Below are positions 12,171 to 23,770 of a DNA stretch of 64,000 nucleotides, piece by piece. Every line of letters begins with the position of its first letter. Position 1 is the stretch's first letter. Below the pieces are notes generated by a model, which was not told the origin of the DNA, searched no databases, and worked only from the letters and a program-made list of their open reading frames with translations. The stretch lies in the NCBI RefSeq assembly GCF_032362555.1, contig NC_083523.1, positions 595,501-659,500 on the forward strand, given 5' to 3'. This stretch comes from Amyelois transitella (Eukaryota > Arthropoda > Insecta > Lepidoptera > Pyralidae). A program made the position numbers and the translations under genes.

Positions 12171-12789
12171 AATTTACTTTCAGTTTGTAACAGTTGAAAA
12201 AGTAACAGTAACACATAGATAGGTATTACAAAAACTCACAACAATATTTGTTTGGCCTGTAATGTTGCCAGTTGAATTCCACTCATTTAATTACGCCATA
12301 AAAAACTCCTTTATTTCTTCTTATCAGACAAGATCTCTAGTTACCATCATTACATATTTACATACGAAAAATACTTTTTTTTTTAAATTAGTTGGCTTAT
12401 ACACATACGAAAATTAACTTTTTTTTTAAATTAGATGGCTTATTAGTTAAGGACCGCGGGTAAAATAATTACCAAGGCTATATATTACTGGGACTATGGC
12501 CAATAAATTAAAAAAATAATAATCTTTGTGTAAAGTTCGCAAAGAAAAAAAATGTATATACCTACATCTTTTATTTTTATTTCTTTTAACAGAGTAACAT
12601 AGAAATACTTAGCAGCTAAACACGAGTCTTGTATATTGCTGAATGATTTTTATATATATGTAGTTTTACCATCATGTATGACAAAAAACAACTTATATCT
12701 TTATGAAACTACTTCATTTTCATATAATTTCAAGTCTTGAATTCCATGGCATTTATACATAGTAATATGAAACTTTCAGTAGGTCATAC

Positions 12790-13015
12790 ATACATACATA
12801 AAATCACGCCTCTTTCCCGGAGGGGTAGACAGAGACTACCTCTTTCCACTTGCCACGATCTCTGCATACTTCCTTCGCTTCATCCACATTTATAACTCTC
12901 TTCATGCAAGCTCGGCGGTTTCGGGTACTCTTGACCGGACCCTTTACCAGGACGTCCTTAATTTGATCAAGATACGTTCGTCTAGGTCTTCCCACTCCGA
13001 CCTTTCCAGGTCATA
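12790..13015 (-). mobile_element. RTE-like LINE 3' end with (TATG)n tail
   Basis: Minus-strand reading gives [26 protein letters not shown] and VSVYPSGKEA then stop, followed at once by TTTTATGTATGTATG. The last ~45 bp resemble the SINE-A tail closely. Confidence 0.8.
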
Positions 13016-13119
13016 TTAGTGCTAAACATAAGTTGAAGCCCAGTTATTAACCTGCTCCTTTTTAAGAGAATTATGAAATTTTACCACAAATAAGGGTAGT
13101 ATTTATATATGTTCATACA

Positions 13120-13172
13120 TACATACATATACACACGTCTATATCCCTTACGGGGTAGAAAGAGCATTCAGA
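13120..13172 (-). repeat. SINE-A tail stub, antisense
   Basis: Only CATACATACATATACACACG plus the CTTACGGGGTAGA segment. Confidence 0.75.
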
Positions 13173-13174
13173 CA

Positions 13175-13850
13175 TTAGTATTTATATAATATTATTTCAC
13201 AAAAGACTCCTTCAAACACTAGACAACATTATTTTTAACATCAGAATTAGAAATATTTATTAAATTCATAAAACAAGCGACATAAAAACAGTAACACTGT
13301 CGGCAACACTAGGATTCCCCGTGTCGTGAAGTCCAATGAATTCCCATAAGATTAACAAAATCAAAAACAAGTTTCAGTTTCATTCGGTACAAGTTAATTC
13401 GATTAAATTAAAAACAAATAAATGAATTTCTAATACTTTTTATCTATGTTATCATAATTAAATCAATACACCTTCTTATAAAAATAAAAGAATTCATACT
13501 TTATATGTATGTTAAATTTTAGTACAAAGATTACTAAAACATGAAAACAAATACATTCTATATATGTATGTTCTTTCCATTTATAAACACAATCACGACT
13601 TTTTAGTAGGAAGAGACTATATCTTTCCACTTGCTACAAGTTCTGCATACTTATTTCGCTTCATCCACATTCACATATATGATAAACATATGTGGCCTGA
13701 GCTTGACATAATGGCCCTTTAAAATGCATATGCATTTTGACATGACATTGACATAATTTGTACAGTAGGTAAATACCTATTTTATCTCTATTTGACGAAA
13801 TATTCATATTGTAATCCTAAGTTTTATACTCATTTTCATTTTTTTATGTA
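13175..13850. other. AT-rich intergenic region
   Basis: No gene recognised. Near 13610-13670 a decayed RTE-like LINE piece (CTTTCCACTTGCTACAAGTT, TTCGCTTCATCCACATTCAC) can be made out. Confidence 0.4.
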
Positions 13851-13854
13851 TACA

Positions 13855-14050
13855 ATGTGCATTTGTCCACAATTTAGATTTAAGAGGTCTATATTTGTAA
13901 ATTGACATCTGGTGAAAATGCTACACTGTAGTTTGTTCTGCTGCTTCTCCTACAGATGAGCTTTGGAACCGGGGACTTAAGCCAGGAGAAAGAAGTTACA
14001 TAGTTCCTCACCTCTTCTTCTCCTTCAAGAGAGGTGTGATTACATGAATG
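13855..14050 (+). repeat. REP-D copy, diverged
   Basis: ATTTAGATTTAAGAGGTCTA, TGCTACACTGTAGTTTGTTC and later a GGAGAAAGAAG/CTTCTTCTCC inverted pair. Confidence 0.6.
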
Positions 14051-14365
14051 TTACAATACAATATTAAATTATACATATAATTAGAAATTTTAAAATATTT
14101 ATGTCTCTACATATAATTTTAGGCCAAATGCCAAGGCATCTCGCATTTTCTTCTGTGTGGTACGCAGTTTATTTTATTGAGATACAACGTTACTGATCAT
14201 TCTACGAATCAAAAGTTACAGGGCATATTTAGTCTCTTTATGACTTTATGCCGCTTCTAGCTTAAGCAACGGCTATAATAAACCACTATCAAAGAATTAA
14301 TATAGTTATGCAAATTTACATATTTAATTAATTTATTATTATTAAATATCTATGTATACCTTCAG

Positions 14366-14930
14366 TCATACTTTCACAGCAGAGTTAGTTGTAGCGTCTA
14401 ACCCATTCACGGGCTGTTGTATATCTGTCCGTGGCCTCCGAAAGAGTAACACGTGTGGTTCAGGGTTATGTACCATAAAGTGAAGCCATCCAGGGCTCTG
14501 CTGGACTCCGAGGTTGCGCCATTCGGTCTCCGTCATGAGGTGGGATTTCGGTACTAGACGGGCAATGTCTGGCGGTAATATTACATGTCTGAAAAAATTA
14601 AAGTGTATTGGATCATACTTATTTGAAGTTCAGTTATGATAGGCAGAGTGTGTGAATTTAGAACACAAAAACACTGATTAATAAATGAAAATATCCAAGG
14701 TTCTTGTCATTTAAACCAACGACTGTGAATGATAAAAACATGCCACAAATTAGTGAGTATTTTCATAAATGGACAAAATAATTAATCAGTGAGTTATGTT
14801 TCTCGCATAATGTGAGTAGTTAATAGACATTAATAAAATAATTAAAGTAAAAAACAGACAAATATGCTTACCTGTACTCATAAACGTCATCAGTATATCT
14901 TTCGGAGTATTGAATTTGGTCAACGGGCAT
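14366..14930 (-). CDS. Cks85A: Cyclin-dependent kinase regulatory subunit (Cks)
   Basis: Small adaptor that binds CDKs and phosphorylated substrates in cell-cycle control. Two exons on the minus strand: 14930-14872 (ATG at 14930) and 14588-14366 (TGA), joined in the middle of an Arg codon, giving 93 residues. The start [12 protein letters not shown], then [36 protein letters not shown] and [13 protein letters not shown], are the family hallmarks, including the phosphate-binding Arg, the EWRxLGVQQS motif and the HxPEPH hinge. A tail of about 20 residues follows RRP. The MPxDQIQYS start and the length favour the Cks85A type over Cks30A; that paralogue call is less certain than the family. The AATAAA at 14167-14180 (minus strand) may be its poly(A) signal. 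Confidence 0.93.
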
Positions 14931-15412
14931 TATGTTTATTACTAAAACTGCTGTACTGGCCCGTATTACAACTGAATTTCACGTGCAAAATATAAGGATA
15001 TAAATAAAATTCCACTAACCCAGTCAAAAACTAGACCAATTTCCAAACCCAAAATTTTCGAATTATTTTCGAAATCAAATTTTGACAATGTTGACATTGA
15101 CAGGTGAGCTTTGCGATGGACACATTCGTAAGTTGTTATAAATATATGTTTTTTAATTTTAGCAGTCTTATTTTTTTTGAAATATACGTATTAACATAGT
15201 TTCTGTAAAAAATTGTGTTTGCTTAATGTTAGAACCGTCCCCTTATAGTAATCTTTATAGGTTATTTACCGTTAAGAAAAATATATTTGAATTCAAATTT
15301 TCAAAAATATATAAATCAAACAAGGTTTTGAACGTATATTGTTTTGGAGGGAATGTCAAGGAAGACCGTTCCGTTACATCCAAAACTAGAATACATGCCG
15401 TCAGTTAATTTT
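14931..15412. other. Region upstream of Cks, nothing recognised
   Basis: Presumed Cks promoter and 5' UTR side. AT-rich, with no repeat family or convincing exon that I could identify. Confidence 0.4.
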
Positions 15413-15543
15413 TTATTATTTTATATCTGTCATCTCTCCTTGTTCCCGTTTGCGCCCTCTACGGATTTGTTTTGGAGCCCGGGGTCCGCCTTCCGATTCT
15501 CCAATTAGTCTGGTTTTCGGTGTCCCCGGATTTAACTTCTTTA
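15413..15543 (-). other. GC-rich open fragment of unknown origin
   Basis: Read on the minus strand this block is open for about 40 residues to a TAA. It contains PGTPKTRLIGESEGGPRAP and then a basic stretch. Composition is much richer in G+C than its surroundings. It could be the end of an old transposon ORF or a terminal exon; I do not recognise it. Confidence 0.3.
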
Positions 15544-15650
15544 TTATTTATGTATGTGGAGATTCTTTATAAATATAGGTAGGTATCGTATAGAATGTTT
15601 TAATCATAATAATTGTATCAAACGCATCACAAAATTTTTAATGCAAATAC

Positions 15651-15914
15651 TACATACATACGTACATATGATCACGTCTATATCCCTTGCGGGGTAGACA
15701 GAGCCAACAGTCTTGAAAAGACTGAATGGCCACGTTCAGCTATTTGGCTTAATGATAGAACCGAGATTCAAATAGTGACAGGTTGCTAGCCCATCGCCTA
15801 AAAGAGGAATCCTAAGTTTATAAGCCTATCCCTTAGTCGCCTTTTACGACATCCATGGGAAAGAGATGGAGTGGTCCTATTCTTTTTTGTAATAGTGCCG
15901 GGAACCACACGGCA
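15651..15914 (-). repeat. SINE-A, antisense
   Basis: Complete, between the Cks and EcKinase-like genes. Confidence 0.92.
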
Positions 15915-16146
15915 AATACTCACTAATAATAATATTGAAGCCCTGGCTATGTATGTATCGCAAGTTCTATAATATGTTGCCAGGCACACTTAGCCGGGCA
16001 GCAGTTGGGCCAAGTTATAAGTAAGTAGATTGTAACTAGGTTGGTAATATGTAAGAAGTTTCAAATTCGGGCACTACTTTCTGACTGAGGTCAGAAAATT
16101 CGTCTTAATTCCGGAAACCAATATTCCGAGACGCTTCGTAGAAACA

Positions 16147-16330
16147 TCCTACTAATATTACAAATGCGAAAGTTTGTGAGTATGTCAGTATGGATGTTTG
16201 TTATTCTTTCACGCAAAAACTACTGAACCGATTACAATGAAATTCGATATGTGGGTAGCTGAAGACCCAGAATAACACATAGGCTACTTTTAATCCCAAA
16301 GTTCTCCCAGGATTGATAGGGTTTTTTTTA
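16147..16330 (+). mobile_element. Helitron-like element, second type, 3' truncated
   Basis: Begins TCCTACTAATATTACAAATG and breaks off after GATTGATAGGG. Confidence 0.7.
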
Positions 16331-16600
16331 TATTTGAGTCGGACAGAACCAACTACAACAAGTCACCCCTTAGGTGTTCCAGATTCGAACCCCTGAATTA
16401 AGCTATTCCTTCGGGAACAATCTTGCGCAAGTGGAAACGCAAACCACAATAAAGTCAGTCATTATAATAGACACATTATCCAATCGCAGCGCCCCAGCCG
16501 TATCAATTTAATATTAATGGTCCTATGTGTAGAGCGCATATGAAAAAAATAGTCTGCAGTTGCTTATTTCCTCGTCTAGATTATGGATTTATTTATTTAT

Positions 16601-16810
16601 TGTGGTCCCCGGCACCAATAGATAAAATAATTGGACCACCTCCATTTCTTTCCCATGGTTGTCGTAAAAGGTGACTAAGGGATACGCTTATGAACTTGAG
16701 ATTCTCCTTCTAGGCGATGGGCTAACGACTTTTCATAATTTGGATCTCAATTCTATCATTGAGCCAAACAGCTGAACGTGGCCTTTCAGTCTTATCAAGA
16801 CTGCTGGGTT
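16601..16810 (+). repeat. SINE-A, sense, 3' truncated
   Basis: Has the head (TGGTCCCCGGCACCAATA) but stops at CTTATCAAGACTGCTGG, without the tail. Confidence 0.85.
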
Positions 16811-16982
16811 GCAGATGTTACTTTATTGTATTTTTTTATTGTATTGTAACTAATTATTTATTGTATTGTTGTATTGATTAAAGGATTTGGATTTGTCATT
16901 GATACAGGGCCGCGGTAAGATTTCAACCTGTGCATCACCCTTTTTAAGCGGACATCTAAACCATTCAACCATCGTCGCCACA

Positions 16983-17307
16983 TCTATACTTAATAATATA
17001 AAGCTGAAGAGTGTGTTTGATTGTTTGTGTGACCGCGCTATTCTCAGGAACAATTAAAAAATTCTTTTTTGTTTGTTTGTTTGAACGCACTAATCTCAAG
17101 AACTACTGGTTCGAATTGAAAATTTCTTTTTGCGTTGAATAGACCATTTATCGAGGAAGCCTTAAGGCTATATTCCATCACGCTGCAACTACAAAGAGCA
17201 AAGAAATAATGGAATATGTGAAAAAAAAACGGGGAAAATTATTCATCCTTGAGGGCTTCAATGATGCCCGAAATAACTCACGCGGACGAAGTCGCGGGCG
17301 CAGCTAG
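16983..17307 (+). mobile_element. Helitron-like element (Lep1-like type) upstream of the EcKinase-like gene
   Basis: Starts TCTATACTTAATAATATAAAG and ends GCGGGCGCAGCTAG. It has an internal partial duplication of the GTTTGTTTGAACGC segment. It lies about 120 bp before the start codon of the kinase gene. Confidence 0.8.
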
Positions 17308-17427
17308 CGACGAAAAAAAACCTATCCCGTTATCCCACGCGAATATGTCCACCTCATTCTCATTACTGGTGATTCACGGCTCATCGGAGCCCCACAAACT
17401 CAGTTCCCTACCGCCCGGGCCGTCGAT

Positions 17428-20400
17428 ATGACGGAGATCACTTTGGACTTCCTACGGGAACTGCTGAGAGAGGAGTATCCTGATGTCACAATACAGGAGT
17501 TTGATGTGAGATTTTCATTTTGTAGAATAACTAACCATTTCTCAGTAGGTAAATATTTGACGGTCTCTGTGGCGCAGCGGTAGTGCGCTTGTCTGGTCCC
17601 GGGTTCAAATCCCGGCCAGTGCATGATGAGAAACGAACTTTCTCCGATTGGCCTGGGTCTTGGATGTTTATCTATATAAGTATTTATTATAAAATATAGT
17701 AACGTTGAGTTAGTATCTCGTAACACAAGTCTCGAACTTACTTCAAGGCTAACTCAATCAGTGTAATTTGTCCCGTATATATTTAAAAAAAAATAAAAAA
17801 ATATGGATTTATTCAAAAAATAATTATACAGTGTATGACTTGAGCATGTAACACAAATGAAATGTTCTTTTATGATGAAAGGTGTCAAAGCTAATGTGGA
17901 GGTTGTGTGATTTTGTATAACTTATTAATATTTTTTTTCATCATGTTGATAATTGTCGTAAAAGGCGACTGAGGGATAGGCTTACAAACTTGGCATTCTT
18001 TTTTAGGCGATGGCCTAGCAACCAGTCAATAATTGCATCTTAATTCTATCATTAAGCCAAATAGCTGAACGTGGCCATTCAGTCTTTTCAAGACTGTTGG
18101 CTCTGTCTACCCCGTGACGTGACCATATGTATGTATGTATGTACCTATTTATATTTTAGGGCGCGCCCGGCTCTAAGCGCGGTGACAACTACACTTCAAT
18201 GCTTTACCGAATATCTCTGACCGGCACCAGGAAACATGTCGAACCCGACGGGTCTTCCGAAAGAGAAGAACCATGGGAAGGTTCCATCATCTACAAATGT
18301 CTACCAGAAAACATGACCAGACGGGAGACATTCAAATCGGATGAATTATTTTGCAACGAAGTGGCATTTTACAACAAAATCTGGCCGGCTCTATCCAAAT
18401 TCCAATCTTTGTGGCCTAAAGTTAAAGTACCATTCAAATCCTTGCCGAAATGCTACTTGGCGAGGAATGATCTGGTGATACTGAAGGATCTGAAGCAGTA
18501 TGGGTTCGTGATGCCTGATAGGAGGCAGGGTTTGAGTGTGGAGCAGTGTTACTTCGTGTTGAAACATCTGTCGCATTTTCACGCGCTGTCGCTCGCAATG
18601 AAATGTCACAATCCACAGGGTTTCTATGAGTTGCTCAATGATAAGGATGGAGTTTCTGAAGGTATGTATTTACTTCTTTTTTTATTAGGAGTGCTTGATC
18701 TACTTTTATGTGCTTTTTTTTTTCAATCTGACTCAATACCTCCGTCATATTATTAATAATTCGTTCCAAAACTATTACTTTAATTATATTTGGGTACACA
18801 TTTTTCAAGCTAATAATAGATTACTAAAAATAAAATAATTATTTTCTACATACACACATATAATCACGTCTATATCCCGTGCGGGGTAGACAGAGCCAAC
18901 AGTCTTGAAAATACTGAAAGGAAACGTTCAGCTGTTTGGATTAATGATAGAATTGAGATTCAAATAGTGACAGGTTGCTAGCTCATCGCCTAAAGCCTAT
19001 CCTTTAGTTGCCTTTTACGACATCCATAGGAATAAGACGGAGTAGTCATATTCTTTATTTTATTGGTAACGGGAACCACACGACAAATTCTTTTCTTTAA
19101 TTTTGTCTAGTTCTTAAGTTGCTTCTACCTTTCGTTGACCAGAGTAAGCTTCACGATTTAAAAATTCAGCATAACACTAAATAAACTCAAAATTCGATTA
19201 AAAATTGAACCTTTTTGATTACAATATTTTTATTTTCTAGTATTCTTCCTACCAGAAAACGAGGATTACTTCAAGAACTACTACGCACAAGCTGGTAGAA
19301 ACGCGATAGCAATGGTCGAAGATGAACTGGCGGACAATGAAGACAAAGAAATGTATTTGGAGAAGTTCAGACAGTTTTGCAGTGAAGACACATTCTTCCA
19401 ATCGATGATGGAACTGGTGACTCCCAAGGAGCCGCTGGCGGTGATATGCCATGGGGATTGCTGGACCAATAATTTCCTGTTCAGATATTCAGATGGTGAT
19501 ATTGCTGAAGTTAGTATAAATGACAGTGTAAAAGAACAGTGCCGTGCGGTTCCCGGCACCAATACAAAAAAGAATAGGACCATCTCTTTCTCAAGGATGT
19601 CGTAAAAGGCGACTAAGGGATAGGCTTATAAAATTGCGATCCTTTTTTAGGCGATGGGCTAGAAACCTGTCACTATTTGAATCTCAATTCTATCGTCAAG
19701 CCAAAAAGCTGAACGTGGCCTGTCAGTCTTTTTATGACTGTTGGTTCTGTCCATCCCGCATGGGATATAGACGTGATTATATGTATGTATGTATTAATGA
19801 ATTTCGATTTAGATAGTGACAGTTTGCTAGTCAATCGCCTATACCTACGAGGAATCAGTACTAAGATATACCTAATCTTGATTATATTTCAGATGTACAT
19901 GGTAGACTTCCAACTGGTCCGCTACGCATCCCCCACCCTGGACCTGGCCTACCTGATGTACCTCTGTCTGGACCGGCAGCAGAGGTCAGACCACCTGACC
20001 TCGTTGTTCGAGTACTATGTCGATGAGCTGCACTCTAGATTGGTGGAAATGAGCGATGACGATTCCGTGTTTCATAGCAGTTTGAATAGAGATACTTTGT
20101 TTGACACGTAAGACCTCTTGAATACATACATATATATAATCACGTCTATATCCCTTGCGGGGTAGGCTTAGCTAACAGTCGTAAAAGGCTGATAGGCCAC
20201 TCTCTAGTATCTAGAATAGAATTTCTCTTAAATATAGCAATATTGATTTTTATCTTCCACATTTATGACTTGAACTTAACCAATTACTTATGTAGGAGAT
20301 TTACGTAGCACACAATCAACTCTTATGAACGCAGAAATAATAATAAATACCGGAGATATAACGTGTTATACATAAAAAAGCATGCTTCTTCTATTGAAAA

Positions 20401-21877
20401 AGGATAGGTTTATCGTGTTTTCACTTCTCTTACACTTCTCTCAGCACTCTATCTCTCTCTCTCACACACCGTAGTCAGAACAAGAAGAGTAGATTTTTCA
20501 ATACCCATCACTCAAAAACTACTCCGATTGTCACAATAAACACAGATTTTCACAAACATTATGACTTCATTTGTTAATTATTGAATTACGGGTCTGATAC
20601 AAAGTCTTAATCCTGTTATAATATAGAGATTAAATAACGAAGGGAATAAAATTGATTAAATTTTTATAATTAAAAAATCTAACTTAGGTAAAACTGGTGG
20701 GTTTGATGACCTTGAACCTAAGATTTGTCGAAACCGTTCTGACCCCATGTAAAGAGTGGAAAAGGTAACGACAAAGAAGACGAAGCCTTAGAATCTTTAG
20801 ATTAAATAAATATATACGGGACAAATTACATAGATTGAGTTAACCTCGAAGTAAGTTCTTTGAGACTTGTGTAAGGTACGATATACCTCAACGATACTAC
20901 ATTTTTTAATACGACTAAATACTTACATAGATAAACATCCAAGACCCAGGTCAATCAGAAAAACTTCTTTTCTCATCATGCCCTGGCCGGGATTCAAACC
21001 CGAAACCTCCGGTGTCACAGACAAGCGTACCTATTACCGCTGCGCCACAGAGGCCGTCGAATTCAATTCCACATAATTATTTGAATATCTACCTCCTAAT
21101 AATGATTCTAAAGATTTTATAAAATTTAAGTAAGTAGAATGAAATTTTCTGATGATTTTTCTTAGTTGATTTGAACATTTCAGCTTACAAGAAGAATTTA
21201 AACGTAGCGGCCGATTCGGTCTTGGGATGGCGCTAGACATGTATCCTATCATGAGCTGTGACAGTGACGAAGCACCCAATGTTTATGTAAGTAATAAGTA
21301 TAGTAATATTGACATACATACATATTATCACGTCTATATCCCTTGCGGGGTAGACTGAGCCAACAGTCTTGAAATGACTGATAGGCCACGTTGAGCTGTT
21401 TGGCTTAATGTTAGAATTGAGATTCAAATAGTGACAGGTTGCTAGCCTGTCGCCTAAACGAAGAATCCCAAGTTTATAAGCCTATCCCTTAGTCGCCTTT
21501 TACGACATCCATGGGAAACAGATGGAGTGGTCCTATATTTTTACCTATTGGTGCCGGCAACCACACGGCACTTTCGTTTCTTCAAATAAATAAATATCGT
21601 AATTACATTACCCTTTACGTATTACCCTTTTGGTCGCATCATGTATTTTTTTTTTATGTTTATGAATGAAAATGTTATGTTACATCTTGCGCCAAATAAA
21701 GATTTTTCTTTCTTTCTTCTTTCTTTCTAATACTGCAAGGCGCTTACATCTTTTTTTTTACAGGAAAGTGAGGCCGAAACAGATGACTGTATCAAACCTG
21801 TGTGGACATCAAACGCCACGTGTGGGAGGAAGATGACCGAATTAGTGCAAGAAGTAGTCGATGCTGGATTGTTATAA
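17428..21877 (+). CDS. EcKinase-like / CHK-family kinase
   Basis: Member of the insect ecdysteroid-kinase-like (DUF1679/CHK) family of phosphotransferases acting on small molecules such as ecdysteroids, choline or xenobiotics. Exons 17428-17505, 18160-18661, 19241-19509, 19893-20107, 21184-21286 and 21764-21877 (TAA) join in frame to 426 residues, normal for the family. The N-lobe shows VILKDLKQYGFVMPDRR, followed by FVLKHLSHFHA. The catalytic HGDCWTNN (about residues 264-271, Asp266 as base) ends in exon 3, and the metal-binding MVDFQLVRYASP (Asp288) opens exon 4, followed by DLAYLMYLCL. The start ATG is the first in frame and is preceded by a short unique leader. Introns 2, 3 and 5 each hold a SINE-A copy and intron 4 a SINE-B copy. 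The substrate cannot be told from sequence. Confidence 0.93.
17559..17785 (+). repeat. SINE-B (tRNA-derived), sense
   Basis: Head has an A box (TGGCGCAGCGGTAG) and a B box (GGGTTCAAATCCC), followed by a body ending GTCCCGTATATAT. About ten bases between the boxes are deleted in this copy. Confidence 0.88.
17955..18148 (+). repeat. SINE-A, sense, 5' truncated, in intron 1 of the kinase gene
   Basis: Starts at GTCGTAAAAGGCGACTGAGG; the TATG tail ends only 12 bp before the acceptor of exon 2. Confidence 0.88.
18850..19087 (-). repeat. SINE-A, antisense, in the kinase gene
   Basis: Lies in intron 2 of the kinase gene and has small deletions around the GCCTAAAGCC segment. Confidence 0.88.
19540..19796 (+). 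repeat. SINE-A, sense, in the kinase gene
   Basis: Begins 31 bp after the donor of exon 3. Confidence 0.9.
20127..20205 (-). repeat. SINE-A tail piece, antisense
   Basis: About 80 bp only, 20 bp after the donor of exon 4. Confidence 0.8.
20810..21060 (-). repeat. SINE-B, antisense, in the EcKinase-like gene
   Basis: Full-length, with small insertions in the body and between the A and B boxes; in the intron before exon 5. Confidence 0.88.
21313..21571 (-). repeat. SINE-A, antisense
   Basis: Complete copy in the last intron of the kinase gene. Confidence 0.92.
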
Positions 21878-21900
21878 TTGCCTTCTAAATCTTTATTTTA

Positions 21901-22080
21901 CATACATATACATACATATAGTCACGTCCATATCCCTTACGGGGTAGACAGAGCCAATAGTCCCGAGAAGACTGAATGGCCGCGTTCAGCTGCTCGGCTT
22001 GATGATGGAATTGAGATACAAATAGTGACAGGTTGCTAGCCCATCGCCTAAAAAAAGGATCGCAATTTTATAAGCCTATT
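21901..22080 (-). repeat. SINE-A, antisense, 5' truncated, after the kinase stop
   Basis: Starts 24 bp past the TAA, so any kinase 3' UTR must include it or end almost at once. Confidence 0.88.
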
Positions 22081-22350
22081 TTATAATCTTTATTTTAATT
22101 AATTTTAAACTAGATACGCTGGTATTAAATGAGTCTGCATTAAGGACGCGGGAGTCACACAAAATATTTTATTATGTAAAGATGAAAGTTATAGATTTAG
22201 TCGCTTTTCATGCAAAAGTAAAAAAAAAGCACAAATATTATTACGGTTGAAATGATGAAGAAGTGATAATATATTGTTTAGAAATGTTACTATACACATT
22301 GTTCTTTGGTTTGTTTGTTTGTAAACTCTTTATTGCACATAAAAAGAAAT

Positions 22351-22496
22351 GGTAACAAAAATAGTTGAATCTCAATTCTATCGTTAAGCCAAATAGCTGA
22401 ACGTGGCCATTCAGTCTTTTCAAGACTTTTGGCTCTGTCTACCCCGCAAGGAATATAGACGTGACCATATGTATGTAGGTATGGTAACAAAAATAG
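22351..22496 (+). repeat. SINE-A, sense, truncated, with target duplication
   Basis: GGTAACAAAAATAG occurs at both 22351-22364 and 22483-22496, framing a 5'-truncated copy. Confidence 0.93.
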
Positions 22497-22764
22497 AACA
22501 GTCATTGGATATAGAAGAATATGTACAATGGCGTACTTTTCCCACTCGGGATTTCAACCAGTCAACTAAAATAAAGGGGAAAATCCATAATCAGGCAGCG
22601 CACAATTCTAATGATGATAATTCGTATTGCTGGTATCAAAAATAAAAGATTTTTGACACTCACTTAATAACTTAATATTCTAACTTCTCGTCGAAATAAA
22701 AGGCCTCTAGTTATAACCTCGTCTTTGTATCGAATAACTTAGATTTGATCAATACGCCACAAGT

Positions 22765-22945
22765 CACAAAATAAAATCAAGCGACGTTATCAGTCAAAAA
22801 CATCGAAAAACCTAAATCGCGCAAGCAAAGATTTCACGGATTGGAGCAGTATAATACAACCTCCGACACAACATCGTCGGAGCCGCGGTTCCCCAGGCGT
22901 CACACCTAGCCTATATGAAGATCTTCCCTTTGGTGGCGGTTTATC
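22765..22945 (-). repeat. REP-C copy, antisense
   Basis: AAATCGCGCAAGCAAAGATT to GATCTTCCCTTTGGTGGCGG, just past the form3 3' UTR. Confidence 0.78.
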
Positions 22946-22959
22946 TTTTTTATTATGTT

Positions 22960-23770
22960 AAAATTAAGGCTAATATGTATGGTAGGTAAATTTGAAATAA
23001 TGTAAATATTTTATAGATATAAACATTTATTGTATATCGTTTAGTAAATAAACATACTATGAAACATTGGTGTTAAAACTTACATTAATAAAATAAACAT
23101 TTTGTGACATTTCTTATCTGTTTTATGGAATAATTATGTAACATAAAAATCAGATCATACATATATTCTATTACATTGTAATTCTTTTACACACTTATTA
23201 ACATATATTTGATAATAATGCCTCAAAAACTGGGATATTTCTTTGATATTTTGTAAATAAATAAAACAAAAATAATATCATCCATTCTTTTCTAAATATC
23301 TAATTTTCACACGATGAATTACAACAATAAAAAAGTGTTTATCTAAGATATATAATAGAATATAGATACCCGTACTATTTCGTGGCACATTAAAATTAAT
23401 GTAAAAATATCAATATAATCCTAATTTTAATTAATAAAATTTATACGTACGGGATCAATTTGTTTAACTAAACAGATCTTATGTAAATAAAACTAGAAAT
23501 ATCAGTCATTGAAAACTTCAGACTTGATGAGATTCTAACGCCTAATATAATCTGAAGGTTCCAATAATATTTATGAATGTTAATAATTTTTTATTAATAC
23601 TAACAGCGCCCGTTTTTTTTAAGGGAAGATACAAAACTTTACAAAGCGTAGAATGAATCGTAACCTATCAATGAACATTCACGCAACAACACTCTTGCAT
23701 GTAATGAGTATAAATTCAATAATAATAATGTCTTTTCAGCAATCAATACGGCACCAGATAAAAACTTAAA
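22960..23770 (-). other. Probable 3' UTR of form3
   Basis: About 0.8 kb downstream of the stop on the minus strand, AT-rich and without dispersed repeats. AATAAA signals on the minus strand near 23590 and 23025 are candidate ends. A REP-C copy begins just past it. Confidence 0.55.
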
